The notes under the pieces: generated by a model | Told to the model about the DNA's origin: nothing | Database searches by the model: none | Seen by the model: only the letters and a program-made list of their open reading frames with translations | Translations under genes and position numbers: made by a program | Assembly (NCBI GenBank): GCA_963678075.2 | Contig: CAXXPK010000006.1 | Location: 1-21,925, forward strand | Length of the DNA: 21,925 nt | Origin: Oleispirillum sp963678075 | Lineage (GTDB): Bacteria; Pseudomonadota; Alphaproteobacteria; Rhodospirillales; Rhodospirillaceae | Direction of reading: 5' to 3' | Shown: in pieces, positions 1 through 7,824 of the stretch | Position numbering within the stretch: the first letter of the stretch is position 1 | Layout: each line of letters begins with the position of its first letter

Positions 1-595
1 CGATGCGGATGTTCTGGGTGGCGGTCGCGGTGCCGCCGATGCGGTTCAAGTTGATCGGCTTCAGGTTGCGGCTGTCGATCACGTTGTCGTTGACGTAGGT
101 GGTGACGCCGTTCTGATCCTGGCACGCCTTCATGTAGACGTTGTCGCCGACCGTCACCAACGAGGCGGAGGTGCTGCCGTCGTGGGTCGAGAGCGGCCAG
201 GCTTGCAGGTAGTTGCCGCCGACGTTGGTCAGATAGCCCTGATCGTCCAACTTGAACGAACCGGCGCGGGTGTAACCCCAGACATTGCCCGAACCGGGGT
301 TCGCCGCCTCGTTGACGATGAAAAAGCCGGAGCCGGAGATGCCCAGATCGGTCGAGGAACTGGTCGCCGACAGCAGGCCCTGGATGTCGAAGTTGGCCCG
401 GGGCTTCGGCTGCGCTCCGCCCGCCGAGTAGGTGGTGAGCGAGGTCTGCTTGGTGACCAGGGTCTGGAAATTCACGTTGGTGCCCTTGTAGCCGATGGTG
501 TTGACGTTGGTGATGTTGTCGGCGATCGCGCTCATCGCGCTCGACTGCGCGGAAAGGCCGGACACGCCCGAGAAAAGTGCACTGTAGAGGCTCAT
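1..595 (-). CDS. flgE: Flagellar hook protein FlgE, N-terminal part (cut by window edge)
   Basis: This encodes the structural subunit of the flagellar hook, which is exported and assembled outside the cell. The first 198 codons are visible, and the rest lies beyond position 1. Residues 1-40 contain the rod/hook family signature (SGVSGLSAQSSAMSAIADNI followed by TNVNTIGYKG), and near residue 85 there is the family segment DLGISGSGFFIV. The ATG at 595 is chosen because TAAGGAG (604-610) lies about 8 bases upstream and the protein then begins MSLYSALFSG as expected. It is the last visible gene of a fliK-flgD-flgE set, 69 bases after the flgD stop. Nothing in it looks damaged. Confidence 0.95.
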   Translation of the reverse strand, partial: MSLYSALFSGVSGLSAQSSAMSAIADNITNVNTIGYKGTNVNFQTLVTKQTSLTTYSAGGAQPKPRANFDIQGLLSATSSSTDLGISGSGFFIVNEAANPGSGNVWGYTRAGSFKLDDQGYLTNVGGNYLQAWPLSTHDGSTSASLVTVGDNVYMKACQDQNGVTTYVNDNVIDSRNLKPINLNRIGGTATATQNIRI

Positions 596-664
596 AATTT
601 CATCTCCTTAACGTCCTTGCACCAGCGGGCTTGATCCGTCATCGCCGGGGGATGGTTCGCGGCG

Positions 665-1402
665 TCAGCCGTCGGTCTCGGTTTCCGTTGTGGTGGTGTT
701 CGTCGTGGTGCCGGCGGTGGCGGTATCGGCGGCGGTCGCGGTGTCGCGGACCGAGATGATGTAGCTCATGCCGAAGAGGACCGGTCCGGCGGCGATCAGT
801 ACGTCGTCGCCGTCGTTGGCGATCGCCGTGACCTTGCCGAACACCGTGGTGTAGATGTTGTCGATGGTTTTGCCGTGGGTCTCGGTCGCCTGGACCTCCA
901 GGGTATAGGCGCCATCGTCGAGCTGCTCGCCGTACGAATTCTTGCCGTCCCAGGTCATGTGATAGGTCCCGGCGGTCTTCGAACCGGTCACCGTCTTGAC
1001 CGCCGAACCTTCACTGTCCTTGATCACGATCAGGCAGTCGCTGGCGTCGGAGGGCAGGGTATAGGTGTACTTCGCGGCGCCGTCCTGCAGCGGCAGGGTG
1101 GTGGACTTCGCCTGGACTTCCTTGCCCAGATAGCTGACCGCGGTGGCCCCGATGCTGGTCTGGGACAGACCGGTCAGGGTTTCCAGGTTCTTGTTGGCGT
1201 TGATTTGCTGTTCGACGCCCGCGAACTGCACCAACTGGTTGGTGAATTCGGTGCTGTCCATCGGCGACAACGGATTCTGGTTCTTCAACTGCGCGGTCAG
1301 AAGCGTCAGGAAACTGCCCAGGTCGTTGGCGAGCGAGGTGCGCGAGGTCGTCGATTTTCTATAGTCGGCGTTGAGCGCGGCAAGGGTTGTGACGTCGGTC
1401 AT
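665..1402 (-). CDS. flgD: Flagellar hook assembly scaffold FlgD
   Basis: FlgD caps the growing hook and is needed for FlgE polymerisation. The 245-residue product has the conserved FlgD N-terminal region at about residues 28-75 (FLTLLTAQLKNQNPLSPMDS, then EFTNQLVQFAGVEQQ). A central FLG-Ig/Tudor-like part (about 85-210) includes the motif WDGKNSYGEQLDDGAYTLEV. The C-terminal tail is rich in Thr, Ala and Glu. The ATG at 1402 has AAGGGA about 9 bases upstream. The gene starts 20 bases after the fliK stop and is followed by flgE, so it is very likely cotranscribed with both. Length and motifs are normal for the family. Confidence 0.95.
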   Translation of the reverse strand: MTDVTTLAALNADYRKSTTSRTSLANDLGSFLTLLTAQLKNQNPLSPMDSTEFTNQLVQFAGVEQQINANKNLETLTGLSQTSIGATAVSYLGKEVQAKSTTLPLQDGAAKYTYTLPSDASDCLIVIKDSEGSAVKTVTGSKTAGTYHMTWDGKNSYGEQLDDGAYTLEVQATETHGKTIDNIYTTVFGKVTAIANDGDDVLIAAGPVLFGMSYIISVRDTATAADTATAGTTTNTTTTETETDG

Positions 1403-1422
1403 GGCTCGGTTCCCTTTTCGCC

Positions 1423-2715
1423 CTAGACCCGGATGTCGATGCCGTCGGCGCGGGCCGATCCGGCATAGGCCGCCACCGCCGTGTCCGCCACGTCGAGATC
1501 ATCGACGGGAGCGGCCAACTGGCCGTAGGGGGTCTTGTTGCGGTGGTCGTTGTTGGCGGAGCCCTGGCCGCTTTGGTCGCGCAGGCTGAAGCTTAAGGAG
1601 TCCTGCCCGGTCTTCAGCCCCGCATCCTGCAGAGCCTTTTCCAGGCCAGCCGAATCGCGTTTCAAGACATTCAGGGTTTCCGGACGGTCGGCGGTGACCA
1701 TGGCACGCACCGTGCCGTCGTCGCCGACCCTGAGCTTGACCTCGATGCGGCCCAAATCGCTGGGGCGCAGGCGGATGTTGATCTTGTCCAGGCCTTCCTC
1801 GGCCCCCTTGGCGATGCTGACCTTGACCTGATCGACGATCTGTTTCGGCGGCACCGGCGTTCTCGGCAGGGTGGCGCGAGCGGTTTGGGTGGTCTCCGTC
1901 TCGTCGGCGGCCTGCGCCGTCCGTACGTTGCACGCGGCTTCGGCGGTCTGTGCCGCTTGCGGCGCGAACGAAGCCGCATTGGCGGCCTTGACCGTCACCG
2001 CCATCTCGTCGCCGGGTTCAAGCCGCGCGGCGATGTCGGCGGCCTGGATGCAGGCCAGGGGATCGGCGGCCTGCTCCGTTCTCGCCTGGGGGGAGGATGC
2101 GTCCGTGGCCTGCGTTTGGGGCTGCGGCGCGGCCTCGGGTTTCGTGGCGACGACCGACTGAACCGGAGCCGCCCCGGCCTTCGGCGCGTCGTCGGCTTCC
2201 ATCGTGGGGGCGGCGGCGGTCGGGGCAGGCGTTTCCGTGGCGGAGGCCTGTCCTGCGGTGGCCGTGCCCTCGGCTTCCGGCTTGTCCCCCTTGGTCTTGA
2301 CCTTGGCCTTGACCGGCTCGACCGCAGTGGTGGCCGGGGTCTCGGTGGCGGCGACGTCCGCCGCGTCGGCGGTTGCCGTTCGCGGCGCGTCGTCGGCCCC
2401 GGCGCGCGTATCGGCGCGGCGCTGAATGGTGGTCCGGCGCAGACGTGGCTTTTCGTCGCCGGTGTCGCGGGTGGCGTCGGCGCGGCGGGCGGAGGCTTCG
2501 GCGGCCAGCCTGTCGCTGTCCGCAGCGGCATCGGCATCGGCGGCAGAGTTGCTGAATAGCGAACCGAGGGCGGCGTTGACGTCGCCCGTTCCCAGGCGTC
2601 CACGCGCCGCCGACAGCGCGTCGGCGAATCCCTGTGTGGCTTGAGCACGGTTCGTCGTGCTTCCGGTGGTGGTGGTCTCAGCCGACTTCTTTGCGAGCAG
2701 CGCGTAAAGATCCAT
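1423..2715 (-). CDS. fliK: Flagellar hook-length control protein FliK
   Basis: FliK measures hook length and switches export specificity. The ATG at 2715 gives 430 residues and has a purine-rich GGAAGAGGA stretch upstream; the open frame runs further 5' but the added sequence is not FliK-like. Residues about 45-280 are low-complexity and rich in Ala, Thr, Pro and Glu, typical of the FliK ruler region. Residues about 290-385 form the Flg_hook C-terminal domain, with INIRLRPSDLGRIEVKLRV and later LEKALQDAGLKTGQDSLSFS. It is the first gene of the fliK-flgD-flgE set and sits about 40 bases downstream of the expected start of a sigma-54-type promoter. The long GC-rich low-complexity segment explains many spurious overlapping frames on both strands. 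Confidence 0.92.
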   Translation of the reverse strand: MDLYALLAKKSAETTTTGSTTNRAQATQGFADALSAARGRLGTGDVNAALGSLFSNSAADADAAADSDRLAAEASARRADATRDTGDEKPRLRRTTIQRRADTRAGADDAPRTATADAADVAATETPATTAVEPVKAKVKTKGDKPEAEGTATAGQASATETPAPTAAAPTMEADDAPKAGAAPVQSVVATKPEAAPQPQTQATDASSPQARTEQAADPLACIQAADIAARLEPGDEMAVTVKAANAASFAPQAAQTAEAACNVRTAQAADETETTQTARATLPRTPVPPKQIVDQVKVSIAKGAEEGLDKINIRLRPSDLGRIEVKLRVGDDGTVRAMVTADRPETLNVLKRDSAGLEKALQDAGLKTGQDSLSFSLRDQSGQGSANNDHRNKTPYGQLAAPVDDLDVADTAVAAYAGSARADGIDIRV

Positions 2716-2764
2716 GGCTCGTCCTCTTCCGCTTGGCCAGAAAACACGATAGCGATGGTCTATC

Positions 2765-2780
2765 AGCAAGCTTCGGGCCA
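2765..2780 (-). promoter_or_regulatory. Sigma-54 (-24/-12) promoter of fliK-flgD-flgE
   Basis: The minus strand reads TGGCCCGAAGCTTGCT. This matches the RpoN consensus TGGCACR-N4-TTGCW at all positions except one (C for A), with GG and GC at the correct spacing. It lies 50 bases upstream of the fliK ATG, so transcription would start about 38 bases before the gene. Sigma-54 control of hook genes (fliK, flgD, flgE) is known in other alphaproteobacteria such as Caulobacter; its use here is inference from the match and the position. Confidence 0.75.
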
Positions 2781-2861
2781 ATCCGATGCATGATGATAGA
2801 CGCTTAATAAGCAATGATTGTTTTTTAAGGCGTTGCCGCGTCCGATGGTGGGGGACGGGAG

Positions 2862-2909
2862 GGGCGGCAACTTCTGCCGCCCTGGCCGGGCGGTTTTTTC
2901 CCGCCCGGC
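2862..2909 (-). terminator. Two adjacent stem-loops after the flagellin-like gene
   Basis: Just past the stop of the gene ending at 2919 there are two perfect inverted repeats. One pairs 2885-2893 (GCCGGGCGG) with 2901-2909 over a 7-base loop containing six T. The other pairs 2862-2869 (GGGCGGCA) with 2875-2882 over a 5-base loop. They could act as a terminator or mRNA 3' barrier between this gene and fliK. No U-tract follows on the minus strand, so classical intrinsic termination is uncertain. Confidence 0.45.
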
Positions 2910-2918
2910 GACCGCCGT

Positions 2919-4010
2919 TCAGGCGGAGATGTCGTAGAAGGGCCCCTTGTTGACGGACGCGAAGAGGCTTTCGTAATAGGATTTCCACGTCGCCATGTTC
3001 TTGAGGGTGCTTTGCAGGATTTGCAGTTCCTGCTGCTGCTTGATTTGCGCGGCGTAGGTTTTGGTCAACTGATCGCGCATCGCCTCGGAACGGTCGGTGT
3101 TCAACGCTCTCATCGCGTCGGTCGTCTTAAGGTCCGCCGCCTTCACCGACGCCGCCATCGACACCATTTTCGATTCCGCTGCGGTGATCATGATGTCCGC
3201 ATGGTCGATCGCGGCCACTGCGGCGGCGCGTCCTTCCTCGGTGTCCAGGTTGCCGTAGAACCAACTTTGCATCAGGTCGAGGCCGCCAGTCTTCAGCGTG
3301 CCGGTCACCGTCTGTGGGGTGTTCTCGGAATCGACGGTCATGGTGATGGCGCCGGTTTCGGGGTCGTAGCTGTCCAGCCTTAAGCCGGTGCGGGTGGAGG
3401 CGAAACCGCCCGCCTTGGTGCTGTCGGGTTCGTTCTCGGTGTTGTAAACGGTGTATTGGGTGATCGACGAGGAACCGGGGTCGGGAACCCATTGGGTGCC
3501 GTCGTCGGATTCGATGTAATAGTCCGAGCCGATGTGGGTGCCGGCCATCGTCGTCTCGTTTCCCGCAAGATCGGTCTGGAACGAGATGGTGTTGGGTGTC
3601 CAGTCGGTGCCGACCACGTTGCCGATCGGGTTGTACGACTTGGAATAGGTGTCGGCGATGCGATTGATCTGATCGACGTACTCGTCGAACTGTTCCTTCA
3701 GCAGGTCGGGAGATTCGGACTCGGCGTAGTTGCCGACCAGGATCCGCATCTCAAGCAGGATATCCTTGACCTTCGCGGTGCCGTCCGCGCCGTTGTCCAC
3801 CGCCAGCTTGGCGTTGCTGATGCTGGCCTTGACCTGTGCCCATTGATTGGCCTGGGCATCGAAGGCGGCGGATTTGTTGTCGTACTCTTCCTGGATGGCG
3901 GCGGTCTCTTTTTCCAGTTCCGTCACCTTGTGGGCGGTAATCTGTTTATAGATGACCTGTTGCCAGCTGATGCTGGCAAGACCTTTGTTGTTGAGGACTG
4001 TTGTGCTCAT
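2919..4010 (-). CDS. Flagellin/FlgL-like protein of unknown role
   Basis: The product has 363 residues. The N-terminal part (about 20-135) is helical and flagellin-like: an early heptad-rich segment is followed by KVKDILLEMRILVGNYAESE and LLKEQFDEYVDQINRIADTY, which resembles the conserved D0/D1 core of flagellins and FlgL. The middle (about 140-260) is acidic and rich in Gly, Thr and Ser, as in a variable exposed domain. The C-terminal 100 residues are again helical and end in a coiled-coil-like stretch (QIKQQQELQILQSTLKNM). The ATG at 4010 has AAAGGGA upstream; an ATG at 4037 is a less likely alternative. The gene lies between hook genes and a glycan operon, so it may be a structural or glycosylated flagellar component. 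I cannot name it with certainty. Confidence 0.7.
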   Translation of the reverse strand: MSTTVLNNKGLASISWQQVIYKQITAHKVTELEKETAAIQEEYDNKSAAFDAQANQWAQVKASISNAKLAVDNGADGTAKVKDILLEMRILVGNYAESESPDLLKEQFDEYVDQINRIADTYSKSYNPIGNVVGTDWTPNTISFQTDLAGNETTMAGTHIGSDYYIESDDGTQWVPDPGSSSITQYTVYNTENEPDSTKAGGFASTRTGLRLDSYDPETGAITMTVDSENTPQTVTGTLKTGGLDLMQSWFYGNLDTEEGRAAAVAAIDHADIMITAAESKMVSMAASVKAADLKTTDAMRALNTDRSEAMRDQLTKTYAAQIKQQQELQILQSTLKNMATWKSYYESLFASVNKGPFYDISA

Positions 4011-4072
4011 GACAGTGTTCCCTTTAACGCCGCACACGCCAAAACGCCGGAAATTCTTTCTGATCGTCTCTC

Positions 4073-4081
4073 ATCATAGCA
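4073..4081 (-). promoter_or_regulatory. Possible extended -10 element upstream of the flagellin-like gene
   Basis: The minus strand reads TGCTATGAT, an extended -10 (TGnTATAAT) with one mismatch, 63 bases upstream of the ATG at 4010. No convincing -35 element is placed 16-18 bases before it, and I found no sigma-54 or sigma-28 pattern in the same interval. This is a weak call. Confidence 0.25.
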
Positions 4082-4153
4082 CAAATTCATTGGCAATGTG
4101 TTAACGCATCCGTGCCGCGTTCTCCGGCGGTGGCCGGCGGCGTAATGGCAAGG

Positions 4154-4852
4154 TCAATGGCCTCGTGCGATGGGGACTTCGCATTGCTCCCGTTCCAGGT
4201 CGGCGGGGACGCCGATGTCGATAAAAAAGCCGTCATAGATTTTGCCGCGCAGAAGGCTCCGTTCGGCAAGGATTGGGAAAAGGTCGCGTTCGATCGATGA
4301 CGGCGCGGACGCGAAGTTCAGTATCGCACGGTTCAGCAGATAGATTCCGGCGTTGATCGCCCCCAGAAGGCCGTCGCCGCGTTCGCGGAAGGCCGTGATT
4401 TTCGTTCCGTCGAGTTCGACCGTGCCGGCGCGATGGGTGTCGGCGACGTGGCGCAACGCCAGCCAGCCGAGTTCGCCGTCGTCCGCTTGTGCGGCGAAAT
4501 TGGCAAGGTCGAAATCGAACAAGGAATCCCCATTCATAAGAAAAAAGCGTTCGTCCAGGTGTTCCGATGCGCTCAAGAGCGCGCCGCCGGTTCCCATCGG
4601 TTGTGGTTCGATGACGACGCTCAGTCGTGCCGTTCCGATGTTCCGTCCGTCGTAGGCCGCGCGCACCGTTTCGCCAAGATATCCGGCCAACAGCAGGAAC
4701 TCCTGAAACGGCCATTTCACCAGGTGGTGCAACAGATGGTCGAGAAAGGGTTATCCGGCGACCGACATCAGGGGTTTTGGGCAGTGCTGCGTGAGGGGGC
4801 CGAGGCGGCTGCCGCGACCGCCGACCAGAATAACGCATTGCCGGGGGAACAT
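4154..4852 (-). pseudogene. HddC-like sugar-1-phosphate nucleotidyltransferase, one in-frame stop
   Basis: Reading from ATG 4852 to TGA 4154 gives 233 codons in a single frame with a TAA at codon 34 (4751-4753). The frame starts MFPRQCVILVGGRGSRLGPL, the NTP-binding G-G-x-G-x-R-L signature (residues 11-17), with PKPL at 25-28. After the stop it continues PFLDHLLHHLVKWPFQEFLL and then the usual FFLMNGDSLFDFDL metal-binding region. It ends with FFIDIGVPADLEREQ, which is typical of D-glycero-D-manno-heptose-1-phosphate guanylyltransferase (HddC) and related GDP/dTDP-sugar pyrophosphorylases. The expected residue at the stop is Arg or Lys (AG-R/K-PFL). A GCGGAG sequence precedes the ATG. With the HddA-like kinase in the same operon it suggests nucleotide-heptose synthesis. 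The full product should not be made unless the stop is read through. Confidence 0.8.
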
Positions 4853-5049
4853 GATTTGGCTCCGCTACAGAAACGGGGAGAGCATTATGCATGGATTTCC
4901 GGTTTCCGGAATTATCGTTTTCCGGGATTGATCTCAATGGGTCAGTATCACGGTTGGCGGGCATGAGCCGGGGGCGTTGGGGGTTGACACCAATCTTCGC
5001 TTCCCCAAGGCTCCCAGCCGTGAGCCGCATCCTTGACGGAAAAACCGAA

Positions 5050-5163
5050 ATGATGAAGGACGACGTTCCGCGGGCATTCGCGGGTGCGGGGGTTGTCGTG
5101 ACCGGAGGAACCGGCATGATTGGGCGCGAGGTGGTCCGCCTGTTGTGCGATGCCGGCGCGTCC
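5050..5163 (+). pseudogene. N-terminal fragment of an NAD-dependent epimerase/SDR (plus strand)
   Basis: From ATG 5050 the plus strand encodes about 38 residues. The segment GVVVTGGTGMIGREVVRLLC is an unmistakable Rossmann nucleotide-binding start (GxxGxxG) of an extended SDR such as a GDP-sugar epimerase or reductase. Similarity stops near 5160, and the following codons make no sense as an SDR up to the stop near 5253. Beyond the break the DNA is the reverse strand of another epimerase fragment (5150-5471). This is a remnant left by a rearrangement that placed two epimerase pieces tail to tail. No functional product is expected. Confidence 0.65.
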
Positions 5164-5471
5164 CAGCCGTATTGCAGCTTGCAGGCCTCCGCCTGGACCT
5201 TTCCGACGCGTTTCATGATGCCGACCGATCCCTTGATCCCGACCAGATTGTAGACGTCGTCTATGCCCTGCGTCGCGGACAGGCAATTGGCTTCGTCGGT
5301 GAGGTCGAGACGCCGGTAGGCGACCGCATCGCCAAAGAGCATCCGGGCGCGGCTCTCGGGGTCGGCCGCCGCCACGGTGATCTCATCCCCACGTTGCAAC
5401 AGGCGACGAACCAAGGGAATGCTGATGGTTCCGGTTCCCCCCGCGACAAGGATTCGGCGTTTTGATATCAT
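5150..5471 (-). pseudogene. NAD-dependent epimerase remnant, truncated and internally deleted
   Basis: The ATG at 5471 overlaps the stop of the upstream glycosyltransferase (ATGA). The first 85 residues are a normal extended-SDR start: KRRILVAGGTGTISIPLVRR carries the NAD-binding glycine motif, followed by a DLTD motif and VYNLVGIKGSVGI. The next residues, MKRVGKVQAEACKLQYGWDA, resemble a part of these enzymes that normally lies some 60-80 residues later (KRIGE.QAEAY...YGWDA). An internal deletion near 5217 is therefore likely. Similarity ends at about 5155, where the opposite-strand SDR fragment begins. The catalytic YxxxK region and the C-terminal half are missing. The long open frame downstream to 4233 is out-of-register noise. 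The identification as a GDP-sugar epimerase/reductase is from family memory. Confidence 0.65.
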
Positions 5472-6716
5472 CTGGTTCCCTCCGGGGTCTGGGTGCCGGC
5501 CGCCAGCCAGTTCGCCTCGGCATCGACGATGAAGGCGTGCCAGCGGGTTGGCGTGGAATCGATCCGGTCAAGAAGGGTAAGAAGTTTGCCGAACAAAAGA
5601 TGCGCGTCGATCTGGTTGCGAGCGGCGTCGCGGGCGGCCAGGGCTTTCGCGCGGGGGGCATCATAGTGTCTTGCCGCCGAGACGGTGGCGGCGGTGATGG
5701 AATCCAAGGTCCAGTCGTCGAAGGTTGGGCAACTGCCGCCGATCCGCCGGAAATACGGGAGAATATTGTGGTGGGCGGGCATCACGACGACTTTTCCCAG
5801 CGCGGCGGCTGGGGTGGTAGGGCATGATGACGATGTCGGTCTCCGCGATCATGCGGAAACAGGTGGCGGGATCTTGTCCGCCTTCGACCACGTGGAAACG
5901 GGGGGTCTACATCATTTCCTCGATTTCCCGGCGCAGCCGTGTTCCGGGGGCGACGGTGGTCTCGACGTAACGCAGGTCCACGTGGGCGACGAAATGGGCG
6001 TTGGCGTCGGACGCCAGCAGGGTTTTCGCCAGGGGGGCGACGAAATCGATGCCCTTGTTCCAGGTGCCGTGTCCGAAGAAGCCGAAGACCCGTTCGCCGT
6101 TTCCCGGCGACCGGTCCGGCAGGTCCAGGTAGCGACTGGGGACCATGTTGACGTATTGTTCGCAAACGTTGACCGTTGCACCCAATGCCTCCTTGATCGC
6201 CGGGCGGCGATCGAACTCGGTGCACAGGACCAGTATTCGCCGATCGTCGAGGACGGCGAGCCTTTCCGTGAAGGTTCGCAGAATCTCCATTTGCCGGACA
6301 TTGCGGGCCGGATCCTCGGTGGTTCCGAATTCTCCGGACCATAGTTGCAGCACGACCCTGGGGGAGGTCGCGGCGTAAAGGCGTTCCAGCCAGGAGGCGA
6401 TGGACAGCAGATTCCCAGGCAGGAGAATCGGAAAGAAGAGAATGTCGTCGGAGGAAAAGTTCTTCGGCGACAGCCTCGCCAATTCGATGTCCAGGGCGTT
6501 GATCGCGCCGATCGCCTCGTCCTCCGGCTTGCCGTAGGGAGAGGATGCGAACAAAGGCACCGCCGGAATCGGCAGGTCGAAGCGGTCGAGGGTGATGTTG
6601 TGCATCACAATCGCATTAAGGCCGTGCCGCCGTGCTTCTTCCAGCAGGGCGGCATCGTAATTGTAGTGGTGGCCGGTTCGCGAGGCGAGCCCCTGGTCGA
6701 TCACGACGAAGCGCAT
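5468..6716 (-). pseudogene. GT4-like glycosyltransferase, stop codon plus frameshifting deletion
   Basis: The frame from ATG 6716 begins MRFVVIDQGLASRTGHHYNY and runs 269 codons to a TAG at 5907-5909. The same frame then continues TPRFHVVEGGQDPATCFRMI and AETDIVIMPYHP, the normal late GT-B region. Directly after YHP (near 5818) the reading shifts: the next recognisable block, AAALGKVVVMPAHHNILPYF, lies in another frame and runs to TGA 5468. About 15 residues normally found between these blocks seem to be missing, so a small out-of-frame deletion is the best explanation. The start at 6716 has TGGA upstream; the ATG at 6725 would overlap the previous stop (ATGA) and is an alternative. The next gene (5471) overlaps its end. 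The intact enzyme would have transferred a sugar from a nucleotide donor in the cytoplasm. Confidence 0.75.
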
Positions 6717-6721
6717 GACGG

Positions 6722-7474
6722 TCATTCCACGACGAAATAGGACACCCGCGAGGCGTGGGGGAAGCGCTTCAAACGCACGTTGCGCAGGCCGAAAGAGTCC
6801 ATCAGGGCCAGGGTTTCGCCGGGCGAATCCGGGTCGTTGACTTCGTCGAAGCCGATCACGCTGCCCTTGACTGGGCGGTCCTTGATCAGGTTCAGGCACT
6901 TCAGCGTGGGTTCGTAAAGGTCGAAGTCGAAACAGGCCAGGGCGATGATGGTGTGTGGCGCGCTGTTCAGATGGTGCGGCAGGGTGGTGCAGGCATCGCC
7001 CGCCACCAGAGTTGATTTCTTGATGTGGAATAGGGGGTTAAGCTTTTCGTGAAGGTCCAGAATGGTTTCCAGTTACTGCCGGTGTCCTGGCGTCGTCGCC
7101 AAGTTTCCGGCGTACATCATGTCGGACCCGCCATCCTGCGTCACGATGTCGGGAAAGCCTTCGAAGGTGTCGAAGCCGACGATTTGGCGGTGGCGGTTGA
7201 ACGGTTCGTAGATGCCGCGCAAGGCCGAGAAGAGGGCGAGATTCTGTCCCCAGCGGCAGCCGAATTCCATGACGCATCCCTGGACATCGACGATTTGGCG
7301 GTACAGGAAATCCATGAACAGAATGCGAGACAGCGCCTTTGAGTCCAAAAACAGCCCGAGATTGGAAATCAGTTGCCCCGGCGGAATGTTGTTGCCGCGT
7401 AGTTTGTTCTCAAGGGTTTTGCACAGGTCCGCTTCGGACGAGGATTCGTAGGTCTTGATGTCGGTGTTCTGCAT
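6722..7474 (-). pseudogene. TylF/MycF-like SAM methyltransferase, one in-frame stop
   Basis: ATG 7474 (GAGG upstream) to TGA 6722 gives 251 codons in one frame with a TAA at codon 134 (7073-7075). The N-terminal half has the SAM-binding region VMEFGCRWGQNLALFSALRG (about 69-87) and FDTFEGFPDI (101-110). After the stop the frame continues LETILDLHEKLNPLFHIKKS, then ACFDFDLYEPTLKCL and GSVIGFDEVNDPDSPGE, the usual metal and substrate region of macrocin O-methyltransferase-like enzymes. The residue lost is probably Tyr. Such enzymes O-methylate sugars in glycan pathways. It is followed after a short overlap by a glycosyltransferase and preceded by the ParB-like remnant. Only the single nonsense codon separates it from a normal gene. 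Confidence 0.78.
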
Positions 7475-7508
7475 GTCGGCCTCTGTTGCGGTGGCGTCTT
7501 CGCCGGGG

Positions 7509-7824
7509 TTATGGGGTTGCGGTTTCGATCTGGGCGGGGATCGGACGCAAGCCGTCAAAGGCGATGACCCAGGCCCATTACCGCAGTTGTCCTTCGAACA
7601 AAAGATATCCGTCGCCATCGGGGGCCGGACGCACCTTGACGGGTTTCAGGATATCCCCGTCGCGGCGGATTTCCTCCGCCAAATCGGTGGGAGAGGGGGT
7701 CAGACGGAGACGGTTGGCCTTGGCCCTCGTCCAGGGATGGATAGGCTTGGCCGGTAATCGAACCTTGCACCGTGATGGCGTCGGTGGGGAGATCGCGGAT
7801 GTTGATGTCGAAGGCTTCGTTCTA
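7509..7824 (-). pseudogene. ParB/sulfiredoxin-like domain remnant, multiply damaged
   Basis: Pieces of one short protein can be followed through two frames. One frame reads AFDINIRDLPTDAITVQGSI and then TGQAYPSLDE. Near 7724-7726 an extra base in a G run shifts it to a frame reading ANRLRLTPSPTDLAEEIRRD followed by GDILKPVKVR and GYLLFEGQLR. There a TAA (7578-7580) interrupts, after which the same frame runs WAWVIAFDGLRPIPAQIETA to TAA at 7509. The segment from EEIRRDGDILKPVKVR to YLLFEGQLR resembles the ParB N-terminal fold (E-x-I-x-x-x-G-x-x-x-P-V-x-V, then L-x-x-G-x-x-R). The start is lost where the aldo/keto reductase tail joins it near 7824. Its role in a glycan operon is unknown, and the family call is tentative. 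Confidence 0.5.

Noticed and set aside
1885..2747. Large Gly-, Arg- and Pro-rich open frames on both strands over fliK.
   Set aside because: They are by-products of GC-rich low-complexity fliK DNA; only the fliK frame shows a family domain.
4896..4924. Three TTTCCGG copies (4896, 4903 and 4918) as a possible operator array.
   Set aside because: Irregular spacing, only seven bases each, and no supporting partner elsewhere; probably chance in a short intergenic stretch.
4984..5012. Perfect TTGACA on the plus strand near 4986 as a possible -35 box before the SDR fragment.
   Set aside because: No acceptable -10 hexamer follows at 16-18 bases, and the fragment downstream is non-functional.
4233..5286. 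Long minus-strand frame continuing the epimerase to 4233.
   Set aside because: After about residue 105 it is low-complexity Arg/Pro-rich sequence antisense to or out of register with the nucleotidyltransferase; no family pattern.
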